Shown piece by piece: positions 15,059-22,850 of a stretch of DNA of 43,122 nucleotides. Made by a program: the position numbers and the translations under genes. The notes beneath the pieces are model-generated. The model worked only from the letters and a program-made list of their open reading frames with translations. It searched no databases and was not told the origin of the DNA. Each line of letters opens with the position of its first letter. The first letter of the stretch is position 1. This DNA comes from Actinomycetota bacterium (lineage in GTDB: Bacteria; Actinomycetota; Actinomycetes; Actinomycetales; Kineosporiaceae): positions 1 to 43,122 of the forward strand of contig JAUPKQ010000079.1 in the NCBI GenBank assembly GCA_030837345.1. The letters are read 5' to 3'.

Positions 15059-15925
15059 GTGGGTCTTCGTATCAACAACAACATCGCAGCGTTCAACGCC
15101 TACCGGAACCTGTCCGTAACCGACGGCCAGATGTCGAAGTCGCTGGAGAAGCTGTCCAGTGGTTACCGGATCAACCGGGCGGCGGACGACGCCGCGGGGC
15201 TCGCCATTTCGGAGAGCCTGCGCTCGCAGATCGGCGGTCTGAAGGTTGCTGTCCGTAACGCCCAGGACGGCATCAGCGTCGTGCAGACCGCTGAAGGTGC
15301 GCTCAACGAAACCACCTCGATCCTCCAGCGCATGCGTGACCTGTCCGTCCAGGCCGCGAACGGCGGTTCGCAGGACACCACGGCCCAGGCCAACGCGAAC
15401 ACCGAGTTCCAGCAGCTCAACTCCGAGCTCGACCGTATCGCCGTCACCACGAAGTTCGGCCAGCAGTCCCTGCTGGACGGCAACTACGCCGGCGCTTTCC
15501 AGGTCGGTTCGGATTCGCAGACCGTCAACGCCTCGAACGTGATCACTGTCGACATGACGTCGGCCGGGGCCCTTGCCGGTCTGACCATCACCGGTCTCGA
15601 CTCGGCCGGTCTCGCCCTGAGCAGCAGCGACCTGGCGACTACGGCCACGGCCACGGCCGCCATCGACTCGCTCGACACCGCTCTCAAGGACGTCTCGACC
15701 GTCCGGGCCAAGCTCGGTGCTTTCCAGAACCGGTTCGAGCACACAGTCAACAACCTCAACGTCGCGGTCGAGAACCTGTCCGCGTCCGAGAGCCGGATCC
15801 GTGACACCGACATGGCGTCGGAGATGGTGAACTTCACCAGGTCGCAGATCCTGTCGCAGGCCGGCACGGCAATGCTGGCGCAGGCGAACCAGTCGCCGCA
15901 GGGTGTCCTCAAGCTCCTGGGGTGA
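15059..15925 (+). CDS. fliC: Flagellin
   Basis: Filament subunit of 288 residues, a compact flagellin. The N-terminal D0/D1 helices are classical ([50 protein letters not shown]), as are the C-terminal ones ([40 protein letters not shown], ending LKLLG). The variable middle (about 160-205) is short and rich in Ser/Thr, giving possible O-glycosylation sites. GTG 15059 is preceded by AAGGAGG. The gene has its own sigma-28 promoter and a strong terminator, so it is probably monocistronic. Translation is probably controlled by CsrA/FliW through the leader hairpin. Two glycosyltransferase genes lie 2.7 kb downstream. Confidence 0.97.
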   Translation: MGLRINNNIAAFNAYRNLSVTDGQMSKSLEKLSSGYRINRAADDAAGLAISESLRSQIGGLKVAVRNAQDGISVVQTAEGALNETTSILQRMRDLSVQAANGGSQDTTAQANANTEFQQLNSELDRIAVTTKFGQQSLLDGNYAGAFQVGSDSQTVNASNVITVDMTSAGALAGLTITGLDSAGLALSSSDLATTATATAAIDSLDTALKDVSTVRAKLGAFQNRFEHTVNNLNVAVENLSASESRIRDTDMASEMVNFTRSQILSQAGTAMLAQANQSPQGVLKLLG

Positions 15926-15931
15926 TCATGG

Positions 15932-15966
15932 GCCCGGCGGCGGCGGTGCTACCGCCGCCGCCGGGC
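15932..15966 (+). terminator. Strong hairpin terminator of fliC
   Basis: A perfect 16-bp GC-rich stem (15932-15947 with 15951-15966) closes on a 3-base loop six bases after the fliC stop. There is no real T-tract, only ACTTCG after it. It separates fliC from fliD and may also stabilise the abundant fliC mRNA. Confidence 0.8.
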
Positions 15967-16001
15967 ACTTCGCACGTCGCCACTAGCGCGGGAGCGTAGC
16001 C

Positions 16002-17876
16002 ATGTCCTCAGGAGTGACGATCTCCGGAGCGGTCTCCGGGCTCGACACGGCAGGCATCATCGAGCAGCTCGTCGCCGTGCAGCGAAACCAGCAGACGATC
16101 CTTCGGTCCCAGCAGTCCGCCGTCCAGAAGCGCGCCGACGCCTACGCCTCCCTGGTGACGTCGCTGAACTCCCTCGGGACCCTGTCCGCCGATCTCGCGA
16201 AGACCAGCGCCTGGACGGGTTCGAGCGCGACCTCCTCGTCGTCCTCGGTCACGGCGACGGCCACGGGGACCGCCACCTCGTCGATCAGCTTCGACGTGGT
16301 GAGCCTGGCCGCCGCCCACAGCGTCGGGTCGACGAGCGGGGTCATCTCGACGAGCGCGGTCGTCGCGGGCAGCGGTTCGATCACCCTGACCAAGGGCTCC
16401 AGCTCGACCTCGATCTCCGTCGGGACCGGCTCGCTCAGCGAGGTCGTCTCGGCGATCAACAACTCCGGCAACGGCCTGCACGCGGCCGCCGTCAAGACGA
16501 ACGACGGCCTGTACCGACTCCAGGTCACCTCGGCGACGACGGGCGAGGCCTCGACGTTCTCGCTCAGCGGGCTGACCGGTTTCACCGGTACGGGCATCCT
16601 CACCGACGGCAGCGACGCGACGATCCGCGTCGGCGGCGGCGCGGGGTCGACCACCAGCTACGACCTGACCTCGACGACGAACACGTTCGCGGACACCGTG
16701 CCCGGCCTGTCGTTCACGGTGGGCAAGGTCGAGAACGGCGTCACCGTCGGCACCAAGATCGACGGGACGGCGGTCGCCGACAAGGTGAGCAAGCTCGTCT
16801 CCGCGGCGAACAGCATCCTCTCGGACATCACGTCCAAGACGACCTACGACACCAAGACGAAGACCGCCGGAGTGTTCAGCGGTGAGAGCACCGTGCGGTC
16901 GCTCCAGCAGAACATCCTCTCCACGGTCTCCGGTACGGGCGCCCCCGGCATCCACCTCACCCGTGACGGGAAGATCACCTTCGACCAGGCCGAGTTCCTC
17001 AAGGCCTTCGAGGCGAGCCCCGCCGCCGTGGCCGAGAAGTTCGGCCACGACTCGACCTTCAACTCCTCCGTCGGCGTGGCGAGCACCAACGTCACCGTGA
17101 CCAACGCCCTGAAGACGGCCCGCGGAGGCACCTACGGCATCACCGTCACCCAGGCGGCCACCGCCGAGCAGTGGCAGATCTCGTCCGGAGCCGGGACCTT
17201 CGCGAGCCGGACCGTCGCGCTCACCCGGGGGTCGACGAACATCACCTACACGGCGACCCCGGCCGACACGGCGGACACGATCGCCACGCAGGTCAACCAG
17301 CTGTCCGCGGCGGCGGGCCTCGGGATCACCGCCACGGCGGCCCTGACCGGAACGACCCTCACCTTCGCCGCCGCCGGGGTCGGCAGCGCCACCGCCTTCA
17401 CCGCCACTCTCGACAGCACCGCCGGAACCCGGATCGTCGCGGGCTCCGACATCGAGGGGATGATCGACGGCGAGGCCGGAACCGGTCTCGGAACCGTCCT
17501 CTCCCTGCCGTCGGGGACCAGCGGCGCGATCGGCCTCTCCCTGGACATCCACACGACCAGCGCGGACCTGGTGGCCAGCGGCGGTTCCATCGGCTCGCTG
17601 ACCTTCACCCCCGGGCTCGCCCAACGGCTCTCGACGCTCGTCAGCGACGCCACGGCGTCCGCGACGGGAGGCGTCACCACCGCCCAGCAGACCGCCCGCA
17701 CCGAGATCAAACGCTTCGACCAGGCGATCGACGGCTGGGACGCCCGCCTGACGAACTACCGGGAGAGCCTCACCCGGCAGTTCACCGCGATGGAGACGGC
17801 GCTGGCGAAACTCAAGTCGTCGACGAGCGCCCTGTCCGGCTTGATCAAGACTACGAGCAGCGACTCCGAGAGCTGA
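16002..17876 (+). CDS. fliD: Flagellar filament cap protein FliD (HAP2)
   Basis: Exported cap protein of 624 residues that helps flagellin polymerise at the filament tip. N-terminal signature: SSGVTISGAVSGLDTAGIIEQL followed by a coiled coil (QRNQQTILRSQQSAVQKRADAYASL). The long middle is Thr/Ser/Ala/Gly-rich with repeated Ig-like or IN-motif segments. The C-terminal helix (IKRFDQAIDGWDARLTNYRESLTRQFTAMETALAKL) is the FliD C domain. ATG 16002 is preceded by GGAG. Somewhat longer than the enterobacterial protein (about 470 residues) because of the central domains. Its chaperone fliS/fliT-type genes follow. Confidence 0.95.
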   Translation: MSSGVTISGAVSGLDTAGIIEQLVAVQRNQQTILRSQQSAVQKRADAYASLVTSLNSLGTLSADLAKTSAWTGSSATSSSSSVTATATGTATSSISFDVVSLAAAHSVGSTSGVISTSAVVAGSGSITLTKGSSSTSISVGTGSLSEVVSAINNSGNGLHAAAVKTNDGLYRLQVTSATTGEASTFSLSGLTGFTGTGILTDGSDATIRVGGGAGSTTSYDLTSTTNTFADTVPGLSFTVGKVENGVTVGTKIDGTAVADKVSKLVSAANSILSDITSKTTYDTKTKTAGVFSGESTVRSLQQNILSTVSGTGAPGIHLTRDGKITFDQAEFLKAFEASPAAVAEKFGHDSTFNSSVGVASTNVTVTNALKTARGGTYGITVTQAATAEQWQISSGAGTFASRTVALTRGSTNITYTATPADTADTIATQVNQLSAAAGLGITATAALTGTTLTFAAAGVGSATAFTATLDSTAGTRIVAGSDIEGMIDGEAGTGLGTVLSLPSGTSGAIGLSLDIHTTSADLVASGGSIGSLTFTPGLAQRLSTLVSDATASATGGVTTAQQTARTEIKRFDQAIDGWDARLTNYRESLTRQFTAMETALAKLKSSTSALSGLIKTTSSDSES

Positions 17877-17886
17877 GCAGCACCGG

Positions 17887-17933
17887 CCTGACCAGCAGCA
17901 CGCACCAGCCGTCCTGACCAGCAGCACGCACCA
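17887..17933 (+). repeat. 21-bp direct repeat between fliD and fliS
   Basis: A 21-base unit containing CTGACCAGCAGC occurs at 17887-17907 and 17913-17933, and a shorter third copy (TGACCAGCAC) follows near 17940. It lies just after the fliD stop, which has a similar context (TGAGCAGCAC), suggesting repeated duplication of sequence around the stop codon. Confidence 0.6.
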
Positions 17934-17963
17934 CCGACGTGACCAGCACAGCGAGGAGACCCG

Positions 17964-18386
17964 ATGTCCTACGGATTGGCGCAGGCCCGCTACGCCAGCG
18001 ACGCCGCCGCGACCGTGACCCCGGCTCGATTGCTCACCATGCTCTACGACCGGCTGGTCCAGGATCTGACCGTCGCGGAGACCGCGATGCGGGCGTCCGA
18101 CACCCAGGCGGTCGGCCGGCACCTCGGACGCGCCCAGGAGATCCTCCTGGAGCTGCACTCCACCCTCGACCTGGCGGTGTGGCCGGACGGCGAGCCCCTC
18201 GCCCGCCTCTACCTCTGGATCGTCGGGGAACTGTCCCACGCCCGGCTGAACAGCGAACCGCAGCGCGTGATCGACTGCCGTGACCTCCTCCAGCCGCTGC
18301 GGGAGGCCTGGCACGCCGCGGCCTCCGGCCAGACCCCCGGGCTCGACCCCGTGGGCGCGGGGAGCGGAATCGGAGGGGCCGCGTGA
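17964..18386 (+). CDS. fliS: Flagellin export chaperone FliS
   Basis: Cytoplasmic chaperone of 140 residues that binds the C-terminal helix of flagellin before export. Family features: YGLAQARYASDAAATVTPARLLTMLYDRLVQDL at the N-terminus (residues 3-35), the helical core with LGRAQEILLELHSTLD, and LYLWIVGELSHARL. It carries a short Gly/Pro/Ala-rich extension at the C-terminus. GAGGAG lies upstream of the ATG. The stop overlaps the next gene start as GTGA. Confidence 0.94.
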   Translation: MSYGLAQARYASDAAATVTPARLLTMLYDRLVQDLTVAETAMRASDTQAVGRHLGRAQEILLELHSTLDLAVWPDGEPLARLYLWIVGELSHARLNSEPQRVIDCRDLLQPLREAWHAAASGQTPGLDPVGAGSGIGGAA

Positions 18387-18703
18387 GCGTGGCGGAGTGG
18401 GACAGCTGGCTCGGCGATCTGACGGACGCCGCGAACCGGCTGGAGGCACAGCTCGCCGCCGGTGAACCGCTGGCCTTCCCCGACCTGCCCCCGCCCCCCG
18501 TCCACTCGGACTCGCCGCGGCTCCCCTCCGAGCACCTCTCGCGGGCGGCCGGGCTGCTGGACCGCCTCGAACGCCTCGAACGCATCGCCGAGACCCAGCG
18601 CGACGCCCTCCACGCGCAGCTCCACACCCTCGCGGTACCCCGCCCCCGGCGGACCGAGGTCCCCAGTTACGAGCTGGGTGCCGTCTTCGACGCCGCCGGC
18701 TGA
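18383..18703 (+). CDS. Small coiled-coil protein, possible FliT-like chaperone
   Basis: Predicted cytoplasmic protein of 106 residues, translationally coupled to fliS by a GTGA overlap. N-terminal helix (EWDSWLGDLTDAANRLEAQL), proline-rich link (FPDLPPPPVHS), then a second helical part (LLDRLERLERIAETQRDALHAQL). The position after fliD-fliS and the size are those of FliT, the FliD chaperone, but sequence similarity is too low to be sure. Its 3' end overlaps the convergent glycosyltransferase gene by 37 bases. Confidence 0.65.
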   Translation: MSVAEWDSWLGDLTDAANRLEAQLAAGEPLAFPDLPPPPVHSDSPRLPSEHLSRAAGLLDRLERLERIAETQRDALHAQLHTLAVPRPRRTEVPSYELGAVFDAAG

Positions 18704-20031
18704 GGCCGGGGCTTCATGTTCCGAGGCGCGGCCTCCCCGTAACGGGCGAGCCCCGCCGCGACCTCCGGTCCGGGTGGGTCGCAACGCCCCAGCTCACGGG
18801 AGACCGCCAGCAGGTGTTCCGGGGCGGACGCGGCGTTCGCCAGCAGTTCGGCCAGCGCGTCCGCGGACCGTGTCCCCCACAGGGTGAGCAGGAGCGACCC
18901 GAGCCCTTCGGGCCGCCCGTACCCGGCCATCAGCCGGATGCAGCACGCCGCCGCCTCGTCGACGGCCCCGACCCGCCCCGCGGCGATCATCTGGGCCCCG
19001 ATCACCGGGGTGAGATCGTGGCTGCGCCCGACGGCGTCCACCAGGTGGTCGATGGTGCGCAGCAGCGGCAACGCCTCGGCGTACCGGGCCTGGGCGAGCA
19101 GCACCTGGGCCTCCAGCCAGCGGCAGTACCGCTCGTCGACCCCCGCCGCACGCAGCCGCCCGACCAGGGACGGCACCGGCCCCAGCTCCCCGGAGGCGAG
19201 GAGCAGCTGGGCGAGGACGTCACGGCCCCACGTCCGTTCGGCGACGGCGGCCTCGGACCCGTCGAGCCGCTCCAGGTCGGCGCGGGCGTCCGCCAGACGG
19301 CCGGCGGAGATCAGCGTGCGTCCCCGCTGGTACAGGGCCCGCGCGAGAGCGGCTCCCCCTTCGCCGTCCGTCCCGGCGAGCAGAGCCTCGACGTCCGCGT
19401 CGGCGATGGCGAGGTTGCGTTCGGCCTTCGCCCGCACGACGACCGGGTCCACGTAGCCCAGGTGACGCAACCGGACGACGTCCGGGGACTGCTCGGCGAA
19501 CCGGAGCTCGCCCGCGGCCGGGTCCAGCGGCTGCACCCGCTCGTGGACCCGGCCCGCGAACCGGGCCCGGTCCGGCCGGTGGATCCGGCCGAGGGGGGCG
19601 GAGTACATGTCCGTCCCGTCCGGGGCGACGTTGACGAGCGGGACGATGAGCGCGTCCAGCTCGGAGGAAGGACGAAGCCCCGCAGACAGGACATCGCGCA
19701 GCCGGTCGACGTCCGCGACGACGCGCTCGTCGGCGTCGACGCAGATCACCCACCGGGCCGTGGTGAGCGCGACGGCGGCGTTGCGGGCGCGGGCGAAGTC
19801 GCCGTCCCAGAACCCTCGCTCGACCCGGGCCCCGAGTTCGCGGGCGAGTTCGGGGCTCCGGTCCGTCGAGCCGGTGTCGTAGACGGCGATGTGGTCGAGC
19901 AGCGGCCCCAGCGTCCGCAGCGAGGCGAGGCAGTCCGGCAGGTTCGCGACCTCGTTCCGGACGATCAGCGCGGCGGCGAGCAGGGGAGTTGCCATGGTGT
20001 CTGCATCGGCATCGGGTGGGGCCAGGCCCAT
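18667..20031 (-). CDS. Family-2 glycosyltransferase with C-terminal helical repeats (paralogue B)
   Basis: Predicted cytoplasmic glycosyltransferase of about 454 residues. GT-A fold motifs: LAAALIVRNEVANLPDCLASL, VYDTGSTDRSPELARELGARV, FWDGDFARARNAA and the metal/nucleotide-sugar site VDADERV. The second half is helical and TPR-like (repeated A..LL.AGR..A patterns), then CDPPGPEVAAGLARYGEA. The same motifs, in the same order, occur in the adjacent gene, so the two are paralogues. The frame is open further upstream; I prefer ATG 20031 (GGACAGGGG before it), with ATG 19995 as alternative. Probably co-transcribed with paralogue A, 25 bases upstream. Flagellin glycosylation is inferred from location and the sigma-28 promoter. 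Acceptor and sugar are unknown. Confidence 0.85.
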   Translation of the reverse strand: MGLAPPDADADTMATPLLAAALIVRNEVANLPDCLASLRTLGPLLDHIAVYDTGSTDRSPELARELGARVERGFWDGDFARARNAAVALTTARWVICVDADERVVADVDRLRDVLSAGLRPSSELDALIVPLVNVAPDGTDMYSAPLGRIHRPDRARFAGRVHERVQPLDPAAGELRFAEQSPDVVRLRHLGYVDPVVVRAKAERNLAIADADVEALLAGTDGEGGAALARALYQRGRTLISAGRLADARADLERLDGSEAAVAERTWGRDVLAQLLLASGELGPVPSLVGRLRAAGVDERYCRWLEAQVLLAQARYAEALPLLRTIDHLVDAVGRSHDLTPVIGAQMIAAGRVGAVDEAAACCIRLMAGYGRPEGLGSLLLTLWGTRSADALAELLANAASAPEHLLAVSRELGRCDPPGPEVAAGLARYGEAAPRNMKPRPQPAASKTAPSS

Positions 20032-20056
20032 CCCCTGTCCGGCGGGTCCGGCGCGG

Positions 20057-21412
20057 TCAGAGCCCCGCGGTGACCACCGGGTCGGTCTCCGCCGGGCCGG
20101 TCTCCGCCGGGGAGGCCAGGGAGGCCAGGGCCTCGGCGACCTCGGGTCCGGGGGCCCGGCAGGAGGCGAGCTCGGCGGTGATCCGATCGACCGGGCGCAC
20201 GGAGCGACCGCCCCGACGCCCCCCAAGGTGACTGCCCGGGTGTCCGCCCTGACCGCGGAACGTCAGCTCCTCGGACAGGATCGCCGCCAGGTCCGACGGC
20301 GGGCGCGCGCCCCAGAAGTCGAGAAGGAGAGCTCCCCTGCCCGTGATCCTCCCGTGGCGGGCCATCGCGCGGGCCAGCCAGCGCACCGCCTCGTCAGGCT
20401 GCCCGGCGAGGCTCGCGACGAGGGCGTGCATCTCGCTGACCTGCCCGAGGTCGAGTTCCCGGCCTGCGGGGTCCCGCAGGAGGTCGACGCCCCGCAGCAG
20501 GTCGAGGGCTTCCTCGACGCCCCCGAGCTGGGCGAGGGCCTGGGCCCGCAGCCAGTCGCAGTACCGGGGGTCGGTCCCTCCCGAACGAAGATCCTCGGCG
20601 AGCACGAGGACGATCTCGTCCATCCCGGCGGCGAGCAGCAGCCGGCCGAGGGAGTCGGTCGCCTCCAGGGCGCGCCGCGTCCCCGGGACCAGGGTGCGCA
20701 CGGTCTCCAGCGCGTCGACCGCCTCCTGGTGCCGTCCGAGGACGACGAGGCCGCGCCCGGCGTTGAGAAGGACACGGGCGAGAATCCCCGGGTCGGTGTG
20801 TGGCCTGTCGAGTTCGGCGAGAGCGATCTCGACGTTCCGGGCGGCCTTGGCGCGGACGACGTCCGGGTCGGCGTACCCCAGATGGTCGAGGACGAGGAGG
20901 AAGGTCGGGCAGGCACCGGTCGTGCCGTCCCGGCGCGAGGTCGGCTGCTCGTGGACATGGCCGACGTACCGGACCACCTCGCGCCGCAGCAGGCGGGGCC
21001 CGGGGTGCTGGTAGCTGCCGCCGAACTCCTCCGGGTAGACGTTCCGGACGGCGACGGTCAGCACGTCGTGGGGGGTCTTCGCGAGCAGGCGCCGGAGTCC
21101 CTCCAGATCGGGGTGGGGGCCGGCGGACACACGCTCGTCGGCGTCGAGAACGAGTACCCAGTCGGCCCCGGTCAGCTCCATCCCCGCGTTGCGGGCGCGG
21201 GCGAAGTCGTCGTCCCAGTAGCCCTGGGTCACCCGGGCACCGGCGGCACGAGCGATCTCGGCCGTCTCGTCGACCGACCCCGTGTCGTAGACGACGATCT
21301 CGTCGACGACGTCCCGCAGGCCGGCGAGGCACTCGGGCAACTGCTCGGCCTCGTCCCGGACGACGAGCACCGCGGCGAGCGTGACGGCCTGTTCGGTCCG
21401 ATGCTCCTGCAT
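20057..21412 (-). CDS. Family-2 glycosyltransferase with C-terminal helical repeats (paralogue A)
   Basis: Predicted cytoplasmic glycosyltransferase of 451 residues. GT-A motifs: LAAVLVVRDEAEQLPECLAGL, VYDTGSVDETAEIARAAGARV, YWDDDFARARNAG and VLDADERV, followed by a YVGHVHEQP acceptor-region motif, a TPR-like helical half, and a tail with CRAPGPEVAEALASL matching paralogue B. I chose ATG 21412, which has AAGGGG 5 bases upstream; GTG 21418 is in frame but overlaps that site. A near-perfect sigma-28 promoter at 21486-21460 sits about 40 bases upstream, so the pair is expected to be expressed with flagellin. Diverges from flgB. Role in O-glycosylation of flagellin Ser/Thr is inference. Confidence 0.88.
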   Translation of the reverse strand: MQEHRTEQAVTLAAVLVVRDEAEQLPECLAGLRDVVDEIVVYDTGSVDETAEIARAAGARVTQGYWDDDFARARNAGMELTGADWVLVLDADERVSAGPHPDLEGLRRLLAKTPHDVLTVAVRNVYPEEFGGSYQHPGPRLLRREVVRYVGHVHEQPTSRRDGTTGACPTFLLVLDHLGYADPDVVRAKAARNVEIALAELDRPHTDPGILARVLLNAGRGLVVLGRHQEAVDALETVRTLVPGTRRALEATDSLGRLLLAAGMDEIVLVLAEDLRSGGTDPRYCDWLRAQALAQLGGVEEALDLLRGVDLLRDPAGRELDLGQVSEMHALVASLAGQPDEAVRWLARAMARHGRITGRGALLLDFWGARPPSDLAAILSEELTFRGQGGHPGSHLGGRRGGRSVRPVDRITAELASCRAPGPEVAEALASLASPAETGPAETDPVVTAGL

Positions 21413-21459
21413 GATCACCCCTTGCCGACCCGATGGGAGTCCGTCGTCGTCCGTCCCTC

Positions 21460-21486
21460 CTATCGGCCGGAGACCACCTCGATTCA
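21460..21486 (-). promoter_or_regulatory. Sigma-28 promoter of the glycosyltransferase pair
   Basis: On the minus strand TGAA (21486-21483), exactly 15 bases, then GCCGATAG (21467-21460). The minus-10 octamer is identical to that of fliC, and the spacing is the same. Predicted start near 21452, about 40 bases before the ATG. Confidence 0.8.
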
Positions 21487-21705
21487 GGCGGCGAACGGGG
21501 GACCCGCATCACGGTGGGTCGCGACGGTTGCTCTCCTCGGTGGAACCCCTGTCCGGTTTCGCCCATCTCGCCTCAAGCCGCACTTCGCCGTTGACGAATC
21601 CCATCAGGAGCACGGACCGCTCGGCAGCGCCACGGAACGGCGCACCTTGAAAGCAGCGTGCCGGCGTGAGAGCGCCTGGACGCCGGTGAGGATGTGGGGT
21701 CCGTC

Positions 21706-22053
21706 ATGTTGGATGACGTCTCGATCGACACCCTGCACGCCGCCCTTAACGGGCTGGCGTCGCGGCAGCGTGCGATCAGCGACGACATCGCGAATGTCAA
21801 CACCCCGTTCTTCCGCGCCCGGTCGGTGACGTTCGAGGGGAACCTGAAGCAGGCGGTGGAGAGCGGGAAGAATCCGCTCCTGGCCGAGCAGAACGTCGTC
21901 TTCTCACCGGAACCGGTCGGTCTGACGTACAGCAACGTCGACCTGGCCGCCGAGACGATCTCCTCCGTCAACACCCAACTCGCCTACGAGCTCGTCCTGC
22001 GCGCGACCGGTGACCGGTTCACCATCCTGCGCACGGCCGGTAAGGCGGTGTGA
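21706..22053 (+). CDS. flgB: Flagellar proximal rod protein FlgB
   Basis: Exported rod subunit of 115 residues, slightly short for the family. The rod signature is present: LHAALNGLASRQRAISDDIANVNTPFFRARSVTFE at the N-terminus, and a C-terminal helix with VNTQLAYELVLRATGDRF. ATG 21706 gives the usual FlgB start (LDDVSIDTLH); GTG 21694 is in frame and preceded by GGTGAGG, so four more residues are possible. First gene of the long plus-strand basal-body operon. About 290 bases separate it from the divergent glycosyltransferase gene; no clear promoter for flgB is recognised there. Confidence 0.93.
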   Translation: MLDDVSIDTLHAALNGLASRQRAISDDIANVNTPFFRARSVTFEGNLKQAVESGKNPLLAEQNVVFSPEPVGLTYSNVDLAAETISSVNTQLAYELVLRATGDRFTILRTAGKAV

Positions 22054-22056
22054 GCG

Positions 22057-22455
22057 ATGTTCGAGGCGCTGGGAATCTCCGGGAGCGGGCTGACGGTCCA
22101 CCAGAAGTGGCTGGACGCCATCTCGGACAACATCGCGAACATCAACACGGTACGGCCGACGAACGAGGCGGCCTTCCAGGCACGGTACGTGGTCGCGGCG
22201 GCCCTCGAGAACGGCGGTACGGGCGCGGGTGTCGCGGTGGCCGGGATCAAACTCGGGAACGCCGAGGGCCGGCTCGTCTACGACCCCGAGCACCCGCTGG
22301 CCGACGCGCGGGGGATCGTCCGTCTCCCCGACATCGACCTCGGTGAGCAGATGACCACCATGATCATGGCGCAGCGCGGTTTCCAGGCGAACACGGCCAA
22401 CCTGGACCGGGTACGCGCCTCCTACCAGGCCGCGATCCAGATGGGTCGTGGCTGA
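22057..22455 (+). CDS. flgC: Flagellar proximal rod protein FlgC
   Basis: Exported rod subunit of 132 residues, normal size. N-terminal rod motif [34 protein letters not shown]-terminal block [21 protein letters not shown] then [20 protein letters not shown], typical of FlgC. It starts 3 bases after the flgB stop, and its TGA overlaps the ATG of fliE, so flgB-flgC-fliE are tightly coupled. No Sec signal, consistent with type III export. Confidence 0.95.
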   Translation: MFEALGISGSGLTVHQKWLDAISDNIANINTVRPTNEAAFQARYVVAAALENGGTGAGVAVAGIKLGNAEGRLVYDPEHPLADARGIVRLPDIDLGEQMTTMIMAQRGFQANTANLDRVRASYQAAIQMGRG

Positions 22456-22850
22456 TGGCGGTCTCCCCCCTCGGAGGGTTCGGGAGCACCTACATCTCCT
22501 CGTTGGCCCAGGCGTACCGGCAGGAGGTGGTCCGGCCGTCGGCGACGGCCGGTGCGGAGAACGCGGTCCGCGCCGCCGAGACGGGAGCCGCGGGGGCCGG
22601 AAGCGCCGCGAGAGCCGGAGGGGTACCGGGCGCGGACATCGCCCAGGCAGCCGGAAACGCCCTGAAACAGGTCGAGGCCCTGGACCGGACCGCGACCGAC
22701 AAGGCGGTCGCCGCCGCGACGGGTGACCTCACCGACATCCATGACTACGTCGTCGCCGCCACCGAGGCCCAGACCATGACGGAGCTGACCACCACGGTAC
22801 GGAACAAGGCCCTCGAAGCCTTCAACGAGATCATGAGGATGCCGTTATGA
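22455..22850 (+). CDS. fliE: Flagellar hook-basal body protein FliE
   Basis: Small exported protein of 131 residues that links the MS ring (FliF) to the rod. The C-terminal half is diagnostic: [41 protein letters not shown]. The N-terminal half is an Ala/Gly-rich insert longer than in enterobacteria (FliE is about 104 residues there). Overlaps fliF as ATGA. Confidence 0.93.
   Translation: MAVSPLGGFGSTYISSLAQAYRQEVVRPSATAGAENAVRAAETGAAGAGSAARAGGVPGADIAQAAGNALKQVEALDRTATDKAVAAATGDLTDIHDYVVAATEAQTMTELTTTVRNKALEAFNEIMRMPL

Noticed and set aside
16008-18449. Open minus-strand frame of about 810 codons opposite fliD and fliS
   Set aside because: It lies antisense to clear genes and its composition (Arg/Gly/Asp-rich, no domain) is the usual shadow of high-GC codon bias.
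21694-22053. Promoter search for flgB in 21413-21705
   Set aside because: No convincing sigma-28 or housekeeping promoter on the plus strand could be recognised, so none is listed.
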